A stretch of DNA of 5,677 nucleotides from Acidobacteriota bacterium (GTDB lineage Bacteria > Acidobacteriota > Thermoanaerobaculia > Gp7-AA8), in the NCBI GenBank assembly GCA_003222375.1, contig QHVX01000143.1, positions 1-5,677 on the forward strand, given 5' to 3'. Below the pieces are notes generated by a model. It did no database searches, was not told the origin of the DNA, and was given only the letters and a program-made list of their open reading frames with translations. Both the position numbers and the translations under genes were made by a program. Positions 1 to 5,379 of this stretch are shown in pieces. The stretch's first letter is position 1. The number at the start of each line of letters is the position of its first letter.

Positions 1-268
1 CGCGCACGACCTCGGGCAGCCCGGCGCGGATCGCGAAGATCGCGATGATCAGCTCCGCGAGATTTCCGAACGTAGCGTTGAAGAGCGCGCCGTAGGTCGC
101 ACCCATCCGATACGCGAGCTGCTCGGTGCCGAGTCCGATCCACGCCGCCAGCGGGAGAACAGCCAGACACGCGAAGACAAACAACCAGACCGGACTGCGA
201 TGCGTGACCTGAAGAAAAATCGCGATCGGGATCGTCGCGTACAGGACGTAGGAGACCGCGCGCTTCAC
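1..268 (-). CDS. CAX-family Ca2+/H+ (cation/proton) antiporter, N-terminal part only
   Basis: This is the N-terminal 89 codons of an inner-membrane exchanger that moves Ca2+ (or a related divalent cation) out of the cytoplasm in exchange for protons; the gene continues past the left edge. The translation begins MKRAVSYVLYATIPIAIF and has hydrophobic segments at about residues 5-20 and 27-46. It then carries GALFNATFGNLAELIIA (residues 60-76), the signature of the first alpha repeat of the CAX/CaCA superfamily, with the conserved N64-A-T-F-G-N69 and acidic E72 of the cation site. I chose the GTG at 268 because no ATG lies upstream in frame and this start leaves a short cytoplasmic N-terminus typical of the family. 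No convincing Shine-Dalgarno precedes it (a GGAG lies about 15 nt upstream). It is divergent from the crotonase gene with only 23 bp between the starts. Family assignment is firm; ion specificity cannot be read from this piece. Confidence 0.88.
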   Translation of the reverse strand, partial: MKRAVSYVLYATIPIAIFLQVTHRSPVWLFVFACLAVLPLAAWIGLGTEQLAYRMGATYGALFNATFGNLAELIIAIFAIRAGLPEVVR

Positions 269-279
269 TCGGGCCAGTT

Positions 280-285
280 TACACT
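280..285 (+). promoter_or_regulatory. Possible -10 element (TACACT) for a leaderless crotonase transcript
   Basis: The 23 bp between the two divergent starts contains TTTACACT; the TACACT hexamer fits the TAnnnT -10 pattern and ends 6 nt before the ATG at 292. No Shine-Dalgarno is visible in front of that ATG. This arrangement is what leaderless genes show in several bacterial phyla, where transcription starts at or next to the start codon. No -35 match is seen at the usual 16-18 bp spacing. The call is an inference from position and a weak hexamer match. Confidence 0.3.
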
Positions 286-291
286 CCGCGC

Positions 292-1053
292 ATGATCGAC
301 TTTTCGATTGAAAACGGGATCGCGACGATCACGCTGAATCGTCCCGAGAAACTGAACGCCTTCTCCGGCACGATGCGCGAGGACTTTCGGCACGCGCTCC
401 GAAAGGCCGTTGATGATGCCGCCTGCCGCGTTGTCGTGATCACCGGCGCAGGACGCGCGTTTTGCGCCGGCGGCGACGTCGAATTCATGCGGAGCCTGCA
501 GCAGCGCCGCGATGCCGGCGCATTCGGAAAACTGCTCGATGCCGGCGCCGGCGTCGTCACGCAAATCGTCGAGATGCCGAAGCCGGTGATCGCGTCGATC
601 AACGGGGTGGCGGCGGGGGCGGGGTGCAATCTCGCGCTGGCGTGCGATTACCGGATCGCGTCAGAGAATGCGAAGCTCGGCGAGACATTCGTGGGCATCG
701 GCCTGCATCCCGATTGGGGCGGCACGTGGTTGTTGCCGCGGCTAGTCGGCCGCAGCCGCGCCTTCGGGCTCATGGCCAGCGGCCGCATGATCGACGCGCG
801 GGAAGCATTGAGCATCGGGATGATCGATCGCATTGCCGCCGACCTGGCGGCAGAAACGAGCGCGCTGGCGTCGGCAATCGCCTCAGCACCGCCGGCGGTG
901 ATTGCGGACATCAAACGCGCATTGGCGCGTTCCGCAGGCAATGACCTGAAATCCCAACTCGCCATCGAACGCGAGAATCAGTTGCGCGCGTTTCTTTCGT
1001 CAGATTCAGCTGAACGGATTGCGGCGTTCCTGGCTAAAGACTCCGCGCGATGA
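292..1053 (+). CDS. PaaG-like enoyl-CoA isomerase/hydratase (crotonase superfamily)
   Basis: A complete 253-aa soluble acyl-CoA enzyme of the usual crotonase length. The oxyanion-hole segments are FCAGGDV (residues 57-63) and NGVAAGAGC (104-112). At the positions of the two catalytic glutamates of mitochondrial enoyl-CoA hydratase this protein has Asn113 and about Phe133, so simple 2-enoyl-CoA hydration by that mechanism is unlikely. It instead has HPDWGGTWLLPR (139-150), close to the IPDxGGTWLLPR block of PaaG, including the aspartate (Asp141) used as catalytic base there. The C-terminal part (LKSQLAIERENQLRAF, then IAAFLAKDS) also follows PaaG. PaaG isomerises ring-epoxidised phenylacetyl-CoA to an oxepin and shifts enoyl-CoA double bonds. 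No other paa or beta-oxidation gene is visible, so the substrate is open and no symbol is given. The ATG at 292 gives a full family N-terminus but has no clear ribosome binding site. The last 20 bp overlap the end of the convergent phosphatase gene. Confidence 0.87.
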   Translation: MIDFSIENGIATITLNRPEKLNAFSGTMREDFRHALRKAVDDAACRVVVITGAGRAFCAGGDVEFMRSLQQRRDAGAFGKLLDAGAGVVTQIVEMPKPVIASINGVAAGAGCNLALACDYRIASENAKLGETFVGIGLHPDWGGTWLLPRLVGRSRAFGLMASGRMIDAREALSIGMIDRIAADLAAETSALASAIASAPPAVIADIKRALARSAGNDLKSQLAIERENQLRAFLSSDSAERIAAFLAKDSAR

Positions 1054-2602
1054 CGAGCGTCTGATCGTCGTGCTGTGGCGCGCTTCCGACGAAGCCGTCG
1101 ACCGCAGCCGCAATCCGATCGCGCAGCTCGGCAGCCGTGCAGGGCGGCTGCAGAAGATTTTCGAGTCGATCGCTTCCGAATTCCTCTTCGGCTTCGTTCT
1201 CGGCCTCGGTGATTCCGTCGCTGTAGAGAACGACTGTCGAGCCATTCGCAAAAGGACGCACCTGCGTCATGTACTTCGACTGCGCGAGCATGCCGATCGG
1301 CAGGCCGTGAGACTTGAGAGTGTCAAGACGATCGCCGACGAGAACGTAACCGGGATTGTGTCCCGCGTTCACGTACTCGAGGGTCTCCGCTTCGCGATCG
1401 ATCGAAGCGATGATGAACGTGATGAACTTGTTTTCGGCCGACCAGCGATGGATGTGACGATTCAGCTCGGTCGCAACTTCACCGAGCTCGCGCCCTTCGC
1501 GCACCAGAAGCTGTACGGCGGCATGCAACGCGGAAACGAGCAGCGCTGCCGGCATCGACTTTCCGGAGACGTCCGCCACCAGCATCGTTACGCCGTTCTC
1601 GCGCTCGAAGAATGCGTGATAGTCGCCGCCGACCTGCTTCGCGGGCCGCGACAGCGCCGCAATCTGCACGTCCTCGATGTGCGGAATCGATTTGGGGAGA
1701 ATGTCACGCTGGATCGTGGCCGCCAGCTCGAGCTCGCGTTCCATCGCCTGCTTCTCGAGCGCCTCGCGGTGCAGTCGGGCATTTTCCAGCGCGATGCCGA
1801 CCTGATTCGCGAACAGCGACAGCAGCCGCAGCTCATTCGCTTCGAATGCGGCGACTCCTTCTCGCGTCTCGCGATCGGCGGCCACCAGCACGCCGATGAT
1901 TTGATTGTTGCCGTTGACCGGCACCGCGACGACTGTTCCTCCGTTGAGGCTGACTGCCTGTCCCGTTTCGCGCAGCCGCTGCAAATCGCTGTCGTTGACG
2001 GGCGTGTCGCCGAATGACCGATAGGGTTTGAAGCCATCGCCATCGCGGAGAAAAAGCGCGGCGCGACGGGCATTGATGAGCGAGATCATTCGGAAGAGGA
2101 CTTCGTCCGCCAGCTCGTCGATATTCAGCGTCCCGGTGATCGACAAGCCGATGTCGTAGAGAGATTCCAGCTCCCACAGCCGGTACTTGAGCTGGAAATC
2201 GCCCTCGCGGGCCTCTTGCGAAAGGCGTTGGTTCGCGATGACGGTGGCGATGAACGCCGCCGCGGCGCGTACGACTTCCAGATCGTCTTCGGAATATTCG
2301 CCGCCCGTCAGCGCCAGGACGCCGAGGTGCTCGCGACCGCTGCGGAGCGGAACGAGGACCCGGTCCGTTCCAGCGATCAGCTCCGACGGCGGCTCGCGGT
2401 CGAGAATTTCGGGAGCGAGAAACTGCTGCGTCTTGGCAGCCAGCCGCAAGCTCGCGTCGCGATCGCGAAGGTAAACCGCTCCGCCGTCGAATGGTGTGTG
2501 TCGCGTGAATGCGTCGAGGATCGCGTCGCCGCGTGCCACCGTCCGCTCGAGCTGCTGCAGGTCGTGAAGGAACTCGGCGAAGCGGTGGACGAGTGGGGAC
2601 AT
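1034..2602 (-). CDS. GAF-GAF-SpoIIE/RsbU-type PP2C serine phosphatase
   Basis: A 522-aa soluble signalling phosphatase that would dephosphorylate the phospho-STAS antagonist encoded just upstream, making it active again as a binder of the anti-sigma kinase. Two GAF-like sensory domains occupy about residues 15-125 and 140-275. A charged helical linker (276-298) runs into the AATIQRDILP signature (294-303) typical of RsbU-like proteins. The PP2C domain spans about 310-520 with metal-binding motifs QVGGDYHAFF (323-332, Asp327), ADVSGKS (343-349, Asp344), AGHNPG (413-418), YSDGITEA (460-467, Asp462) and HDDQT (511-515). All key acidic residues are present, so it should be active. It is the last gene of the minus-strand cluster, separated from the STAS gene by an 87-bp gap filled mostly by an inverted octamer array. 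The ATG at 2602 has no obvious Shine-Dalgarno; no better in-frame start is seen. The ligands of the GAF domains are unknown. Confidence 0.93.
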   Translation of the reverse strand: MSPLVHRFAEFLHDLQQLERTVARGDAILDAFTRHTPFDGGAVYLRDRDASLRLAAKTQQFLAPEILDREPPSELIAGTDRVLVPLRSGREHLGVLALTGGEYSEDDLEVVRAAAAFIATVIANQRLSQEAREGDFQLKYRLWELESLYDIGLSITGTLNIDELADEVLFRMISLINARRAALFLRDGDGFKPYRSFGDTPVNDSDLQRLRETGQAVSLNGGTVVAVPVNGNNQIIGVLVAADRETREGVAAFEANELRLLSLFANQVGIALENARLHREALEKQAMERELELAATIQRDILPKSIPHIEDVQIAALSRPAKQVGGDYHAFFERENGVTMLVADVSGKSMPAALLVSALHAAVQLLVREGRELGEVATELNRHIHRWSAENKFITFIIASIDREAETLEYVNAGHNPGYVLVGDRLDTLKSHGLPIGMLAQSKYMTQVRPFANGSTVVLYSDGITEAENEAEEEFGSDRLENLLQPPCTAAELRDRIAAAVDGFVGSAPQHDDQTLVIARSL

Positions 2603-2625
2603 TGTCGCGCGGGGATACTATCGCT

Positions 2626-2689
2626 GTTGTCAGGTTGTCGGGTTCTCAGGTTGTCCTCGGACAACCCGACAACCTGACAACTCGACAAC
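2626..2689. repeat. Inverted octamer array: four direct 8-mers facing four inverted 8-mers
   Basis: On the plus strand GTTGTC-type hexamers start at 2626, 2634, 2642 (as GTTCTC) and 2650, exactly 8 bp apart. The reverse complement GACAAC then starts at 2660, 2668, 2676 and 2684, again 8 bp apart. The two 32-bp halves meet at 2657/2658 and fold back on each other with few mismatches. Because the units repeat, several pairing registers exist: one gives a perfect 19-bp stem (2626-2644 with 2663-2681) around an 18-nt loop, and another gives an inner 8-bp stem (2649-2656 with 2659-2666). The array starts at the base next to the STAS stop codon (minus strand) and ends 23 bp before the phosphatase start. 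It has no T-tract, so it is not a standard intrinsic terminator. It could be a small dispersed repeat, an mRNA-stabilising or processing stem, or an attenuating structure lowering phosphatase output. Confidence 0.9.
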
Positions 2690-3040
2690 CTACAAGCCCA
2701 GCTCCTTCACCGCGGCCTCTTCGTTCTCGAAGATCGAAGCGTAATTTGCGAGACCCATGATCTGAAATGTCTTGTGGATGACGGGCGTGAGGCAGCAGAA
2801 CGCGATCTTGCCGCCTTTGTCGATCATTTTCTCGATGATCTCGATCAGGATGCTGATGCCGATCGAGTTGACGATCTTTGTCTCACGGAGGTTGAGCAAC
2901 AGCGTGCGAACGCCATCGTCCATCAGCTCGTACGCTCGATTCGCGATTTCCTCGCCACCGACGTTGTTGATGTAGCCCTTGGTGTAGAGAACCGCGCCCT
3001 GGGGTTTCCGCTCGACCGCGACTTTCAATTCCTCAGTCAT
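2690..3040 (-). CDS. STAS-domain anti-sigma factor antagonist (SpoIIAA/RsbV-like)
   Basis: A 116-aa single-domain STAS protein of family length. In partner switching the unphosphorylated form binds the anti-sigma kinase and releases its target; the kinase inactivates it by phosphorylating one serine. The loop reads KIVNSIGISILIEI (residues 55-68); Ser59 lies where SpoIIAA carries its phosphorylated serine (MDSSGLG), while the preceding Asp is Asn58 and the following Ser is Ile60. Asn before the phospho-serine is a known variation in STAS proteins, so Ser59 is the expected acceptor. The C-terminal half (IAFCCLTPVIHKTFQIMGL, 79-97) is the usual beta strand and helix leading to the conserved MGL. 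Its ATG overlaps the kinase gene's stop in an ATGA, implying translational coupling and roughly equal output. Only a weak purine-rich AGAAGAAG precedes the start. Confidence 0.93.
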   Translation of the reverse strand: MTEELKVAVERKPQGAVLYTKGYINNVGGEEIANRAYELMDDGVRTLLLNLRETKIVNSIGISILIEIIEKMIDKGGKIAFCCLTPVIHKTFQIMGLANYASIFENEEAAVKELGL

Positions 3041-3474
3041 GACTTCTTCTCGTATTTCACCATGTGGATTGTGGTACCGCCATTTTTCGTGGTGGAGATA
3101 TCGACCTCGTCCATATGCAATTCGATCAGCTGTAGTCCTCGGCCGCGCTTATGTGGCGTGCCGGGAGTCGGGCGACGCGAGCGAGCTTCCTCCGGATCGA
3201 AACCCTTGCCGTGGTCAGTAACCCAAATATCGACCCTGCTGCCGTCGCCCTGTGAAGTGCCGAGGAATCTTAAATAGATGCGGTTGTCGGTGCAACCCGA
3301 GTGCTCGCGCGCGTTGATGCAGGCTTCGATGACGGCATGCATCATTTCGTCCACCCTCTCCGAGCTCATCCCCATCTCGCGCGCAAGATTCCCGACCGCC
3401 CGAGCGGCGGCGATTTCGATGTCCGGAACCATCGGGAGTGTCAACTCCATCTGCCGCTCGGCGGTGGTGGTCAT
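3037..3474 (-). CDS. RsbW/SpoIIAB-like anti-sigma serine kinase (HATPase_c_2)
   Basis: A 145-aa cytoplasmic GHKL-fold kinase that would phosphorylate the neighbouring STAS protein and, when free of it, bind and block a target, classically a sigma factor. The N box is EACINAREHSG (residues 50-60; Glu50, Asn54, His58), the G1 box is DHGKGFDP (87-94) and the G2 region is KRGRGLQLIE (109-118), so the ATP site looks intact. I chose the ATG at 3474, giving MTTTAERQMELTLPMVPDIE. The frame stays open to an ATG at 3582, but the extra 36 residues are low-complexity and would overlap the small upstream gene in another frame, and RsbW proteins are normally about 140-160 aa. A GGA lies 4 nt before the start and an AGGA 10 nt before it. 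It follows the 55-aa gene after 28 nt and overlaps the STAS gene by 4 nt. Confidence 0.92.
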   Translation of the reverse strand: MTTTAERQMELTLPMVPDIEIAAARAVGNLAREMGMSSERVDEMMHAVIEACINAREHSGCTDNRIYLRFLGTSQGDGSRVDIWVTDHGKGFDPEEARSRRPTPGTPHKRGRGLQLIELHMDEVDISTTKNGGTTIHMVKYEKKS

Positions 3475-3502
3475 TAGTTCCAAATCCTGAAAAGCGGAGC
3501 GA

Positions 3503-3670
3503 TCAGAAGGCGAGGAAAAGGGCGACTGCCGACTTGATCCAAGATGGAATCTGTCCGAGTTGATTGAGAGCCAGAAGGGCAAACGTGTTGATCGCCAGAA
3601 CCATCGGCAAGGTATAGGAAGGTGTGATTGCGGGAAGCGCTGTGCTGCGAGTTTCTGCGACGTTGTTCAT
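3503..3670 (-). CDS. 55-aa hydrophobic small protein, first gene after the sigma54 promoter
   Basis: I do not recognise a family. The product begins MNNVAETRSTALPAITPSYT, followed by a hydrophobic stretch at about residues 21-38 (LPMVLAINTFALLALNQL), a short polar turn (GQIPSWIKS, 39-47), and a second hydrophobic end (AVALFLAF, 48-55). It looks like a small membrane-associated peptide with one full membrane segment and a second partial or amphipathic one. Support for its reality comes from the strongest Shine-Dalgarno in the cluster (GAGGGGGAT) placed correctly before the ATG at 3670, a sigma54 promoter whose predicted start lies about 22 nt upstream of that ATG, and a 28-nt spacing to the kinase gene. 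An ATG at 3685 in frame would give 5 more residues but would place the Shine-Dalgarno inside the gene. It could act as a membrane anchor or sensor for the partner switch, or as a leader peptide; both are inference. Confidence 0.65.
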   Translation of the reverse strand: MNNVAETRSTALPAITPSYTLPMVLAINTFALLALNQLGQIPSWIKSAVALFLAF

Positions 3671-3674
3671 GGTG

Positions 3675-3683
3675 ATCCCCCTC
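3675..3683 (-). promoter_or_regulatory. Strong Shine-Dalgarno (GAGGGGGAT) of the 55-aa gene
   Basis: On the minus strand GAGGGGGAT precedes ATG 3670 with 6 nt between the last G and the start codon. It is the best ribosome-binding match in the window and decides the start of the small gene. Confidence 0.75.
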
Positions 3684-3704
3684 ATCTGTCGGGCGACCCC
3701 TGTC

Positions 3705-3719
3705 GCAACGCGGCTGCCA
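3705..3719 (-). promoter_or_regulatory. Sigma54 (RpoN) -24/-12 promoter of the partner-switch operon
   Basis: The minus strand reads TGGCAGCCGCGTTGC. Against the sigma54 consensus TGGCACG-N4-TTGC it has the invariant GG and GC dinucleotides at the required spacing and differs only by CG to GC at positions 6-7. With the final C taken as -12, transcription would start near 3693, giving a 5' leader of about 22 nt that contains only the Shine-Dalgarno before ATG 3670. The gene directly upstream encodes a sigma54-dependent activator, which strongly supports the call. Confidence 0.8.
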
Positions 3720-3795
3720 CCGCTTCACATTGTCTGAATACACCTGTAAGCCTATGATAATGCGTAGTTTAAATGAAAACTCCAAGCTATGGGGA

Positions 3796-3818
3796 AATTT
3801 GCCCGACTGTGGCAAATT
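3796..3818. promoter_or_regulatory. Inverted repeat AATTTGCC-N7-GGCAAATT, candidate activator binding site
   Basis: Perfect 8-bp arms (3796-3803 and 3811-3818) flank a 7-bp spacer. The centre lies about 114 bp upstream of the predicted sigma54 transcription start, within the range where enhancer-binding proteins of the NtrC type bind. The adjacent gene encodes such a protein with a Fis-type HTH that binds dyad sites. The hairpin is AT-ended without a following U-tract on the minus strand, so it is a poor terminator for the activator gene, although that role is not excluded. Confidence 0.5.
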
Positions 3819-3826
3819 GGTACAAG

Positions 3827-3845
3827 CACCGGTGACGCAAGTCAC
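3827..3845. promoter_or_regulatory. Second dyad cluster (CACCGGTG and GTGAC-GCAA-GTCAC), candidate second site
   Basis: Two overlapping perfect palindromes lie here: CACCGGTG at 3827-3834 and GTGAC-N4-GTCAC at 3832-3845. The latter is centred about 31-32 bp (three helical turns) from the centre of the inverted repeat at 3796-3818, so the two would face the same side of the helix. The sequences of the two dyads differ, so binding by the same protein is uncertain. Confidence 0.35.
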
Positions 3846-3869
3846 ACTGAGCGCTAAGCATCCCGTTTG

Positions 3870-3885
3870 CAGTGGGTTATCACTG
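3870..3885. repeat. Short dyad CAGTG-N6-CACTG over the activator stop codon
   Basis: Five-base arms at 3870-3874 and 3881-3885 flank a 6-bp spacer and include the activator's stop codon (3880-3882). It may be a weak hairpin at the 3' end of the activator message or chance. Between 3720 and 3795 the control region is relatively A+T-rich with no clear match to a sigma70 promoter; it could serve as the bending region between the upstream sites and the sigma54 promoter. Confidence 0.3.
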
Positions 3886-5379
3886 AATGTCCCAATTTTC
3901 CCCATCTGGGGCATTTGTGGATAGCGAGGCACGCATACGATACAAGGTCTTGCGGTCGATGCCCAGGATCTTCGCGGCTTTCGACATGTTCCCGCCGGTG
4001 AACGCTAATACCCGCGAGATGTACCGCCGTTCGAGCTCGTTGAGTTTGGGAAAATCGGCAGATAGCTCAGCCCCCGTGGCCGGCGAGACGCGCTCCGGCA
4101 AAAGCAGATCGCCGGAATCGATCACCGGATCGGTTGTCAGTGCGAGCGCCCCCTCGATGAGATTTTCGAGCTCGCGCACATTGCCGGGGAACGGATAACG
4201 CATCAACTTCTGAAGCGCATCCTGCGAGATGCGCACGTCGCGCAGTCCTTCGCGCTTGCCGTACTTGTCGAGAAAGAAGCGCACGAGCTTCGGAATGTCT
4301 TCTTTGCGCTCGCGCAGCGGCGGAAGCATGATCTCGACGACCTTCAATCGATAGTAGAGATCCTGACGAAATTCGTTGCGCTCGATCATCTCTTCGAGCG
4401 AACGATGGGTCGCGGAAAGGATCCGCACATCGATCGGGATGCGGCGGCGGCCGCCGAGCTTCTCGATCTCGCGCTCCTGCAGCACTCGAAGCAGCTTCGC
4501 CTGAAGGGCGAGCGGGATGTCGCCGACTTCATCGAGAAACACCGTCCCACCGCGCGCCAGCTCGAATTTTCCAGGCCGCGCTTCGACACCGGTCGCCACG
4601 CCGCGCTCGATGCCGAAGAGCTCCGACTCGAGCAGGGTCTCGGGCAGCGCCGCGCAATTGATCGCCACAAAGGGTCCATTCTTCCGCGGTGAATTGCCGT
4701 GGATGAGCCGCGCGACCATCTCCTTGCCGGTTCCCGACTCGCCTCGAATGAGCACGTTCGCCTGGCTGTCGGCAACGCGCGCGACGAGATCGATCACGCG
4801 CTGCATCTTCGGAGAGTCACCGATCATGAGCCGATCGGAGTAGTCGCGCAGCATGCGCTGCTTGAGATTGCGATTTTCGTCCTCGAGCGACTCGCGAATG
4901 ACGTCAAGGCGGTGATAGTTGCGGCTGTTGTCGATTGCCGCGGCGCCGATCGCGGCGAGTGACGAGAGAAATCGAAGGTCATCCTCGACGAAGCTGCCTT
5001 GTTTCTCGCCGCGTTCCTCTTTGCCGCCGACGCCGAGGATTCCGATGAAGCTCTCGCCGGCAATCATCGGTGCAGCGAGGAGGTCGGAGATTGAAACCGG
5101 CTGGCGCGACGCGAGAACCTGCTTGACGGGCGGCGTGTTGAGGATGGCGTTCGAGGGCGTTGGGAGATCGATGCCAAGCGTGTACAGATGCTGGACATTG
5201 AGCTTCTCGTCGAGCGAGAACACGAATCCATGTTGCGCGTCGAGTACCGCGGCCGCGCGCTGCATCAGCTCCTCCAGCAGATCGCCCTCCGGACGCAGAG
5301 TGTTCAAGGCCCGTCCAACGTCGTACAGCGCTTCCAATTGCAGAAGCTTGCGTCGAAGCTCGAAGTTGCTTTGCGGCAC
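3880..5379 (-). CDS. GAF-AAA+-Fis sigma54-dependent transcriptional activator with variant GAFTGA loop
   Basis: A 499-aa bacterial enhancer-binding protein that would use ATP to open sigma54 promoters. It has no receiver domain. An N-terminal GAF sensor (about residues 10-155) and a helical linker (156-180) lead into the AAA+ domain (about 185-410). Walker A is GESGTGKE (213-220), Walker B is GGTVFLDE (277-284), candidate arginine fingers are Arg338 and Arg344 in FRQDLYYRL, and sensor II is GNVRELEN (399-406). A Fis-type HTH follows at about 450-483 (ISRVLAFTGGNMSKAAKILG, then IDRKTLYRM). The sigma54-contact loop, normally GAFTGA, reads GVATGV (260-265), and the stretch after it is one residue shorter than in NtrC. 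The GTG at 5379 follows an AAAGGA and sits directly after the upstream TPR gene's stop. The likely target is the sigma54 promoter just downstream. Its signal is unknown. Confidence 0.93.
   Translation of the reverse strand: MPQSNFELRRKLLQLEALYDVGRALNTLRPEGDLLEELMQRAAAVLDAQHGFVFSLDEKLNVQHLYTLGIDLPTPSNAILNTPPVKQVLASRQPVSISDLLAAPMIAGESFIGILGVGGKEERGEKQGSFVEDDLRFLSSLAAIGAAAIDNSRNYHRLDVIRESLEDENRNLKQRMLRDYSDRLMIGDSPKMQRVIDLVARVADSQANVLIRGESGTGKEMVARLIHGNSPRKNGPFVAINCAALPETLLESELFGIERGVATGVEARPGKFELARGGTVFLDEVGDIPLALQAKLLRVLQEREIEKLGGRRRIPIDVRILSATHRSLEEMIERNEFRQDLYYRLKVVEIMLPPLRERKEDIPKLVRFFLDKYGKREGLRDVRISQDALQKLMRYPFPGNVRELENLIEGALALTTDPVIDSGDLLLPERVSPATGAELSADFPKLNELERRYISRVLAFTGGNMSKAAKILGIDRKTLYRMRASLSTNAPDGENWDIQ

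Noticed and set aside
1019..2017. Long open frame (332 codons) on the plus strand opposite the phosphatase gene
   Set aside because: The minus-strand gene has two GAF domains and all PP2C motifs. The plus-strand product is rich in Arg, His and Asp with no recognisable domain, as expected from the mirror frame of a high-GC gene.
2626..2689. CRISPR-like array
   Set aside because: Units are 8 bp with no unique spacers, and they invert at the midpoint, so this is a short tandem/inverted repeat rather than CRISPR.
2626..2689. Intrinsic terminator after the STAS gene
   Set aside because: The stem is long but no T-tract follows it on the minus strand, and the phosphatase belonging to the same switch lies directly downstream. 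Partial attenuation remains possible.
3475..3582. N-terminal extension of the kinase to an ATG at 3582
   Set aside because: The extra 36 residues have no family match, overlap the 55-aa gene in another frame, and would make the kinase longer than usual. The ATG at 3474 gives a normal RsbW N-terminus.
3474..3932. 152-codon open frame on the minus strand across the control region
   Set aside because: It runs across the sigma54 promoter, the dyads and the end of the activator gene. Its product is low-complexity and rich in Ser, Arg and Cys, with no domain.
4386..4775. Open frames in other registers inside the activator gene on both strands
   Set aside because: Products are Ser/Arg-rich with no motifs, and the AAA+ domain coded in the main frame is unambiguous.
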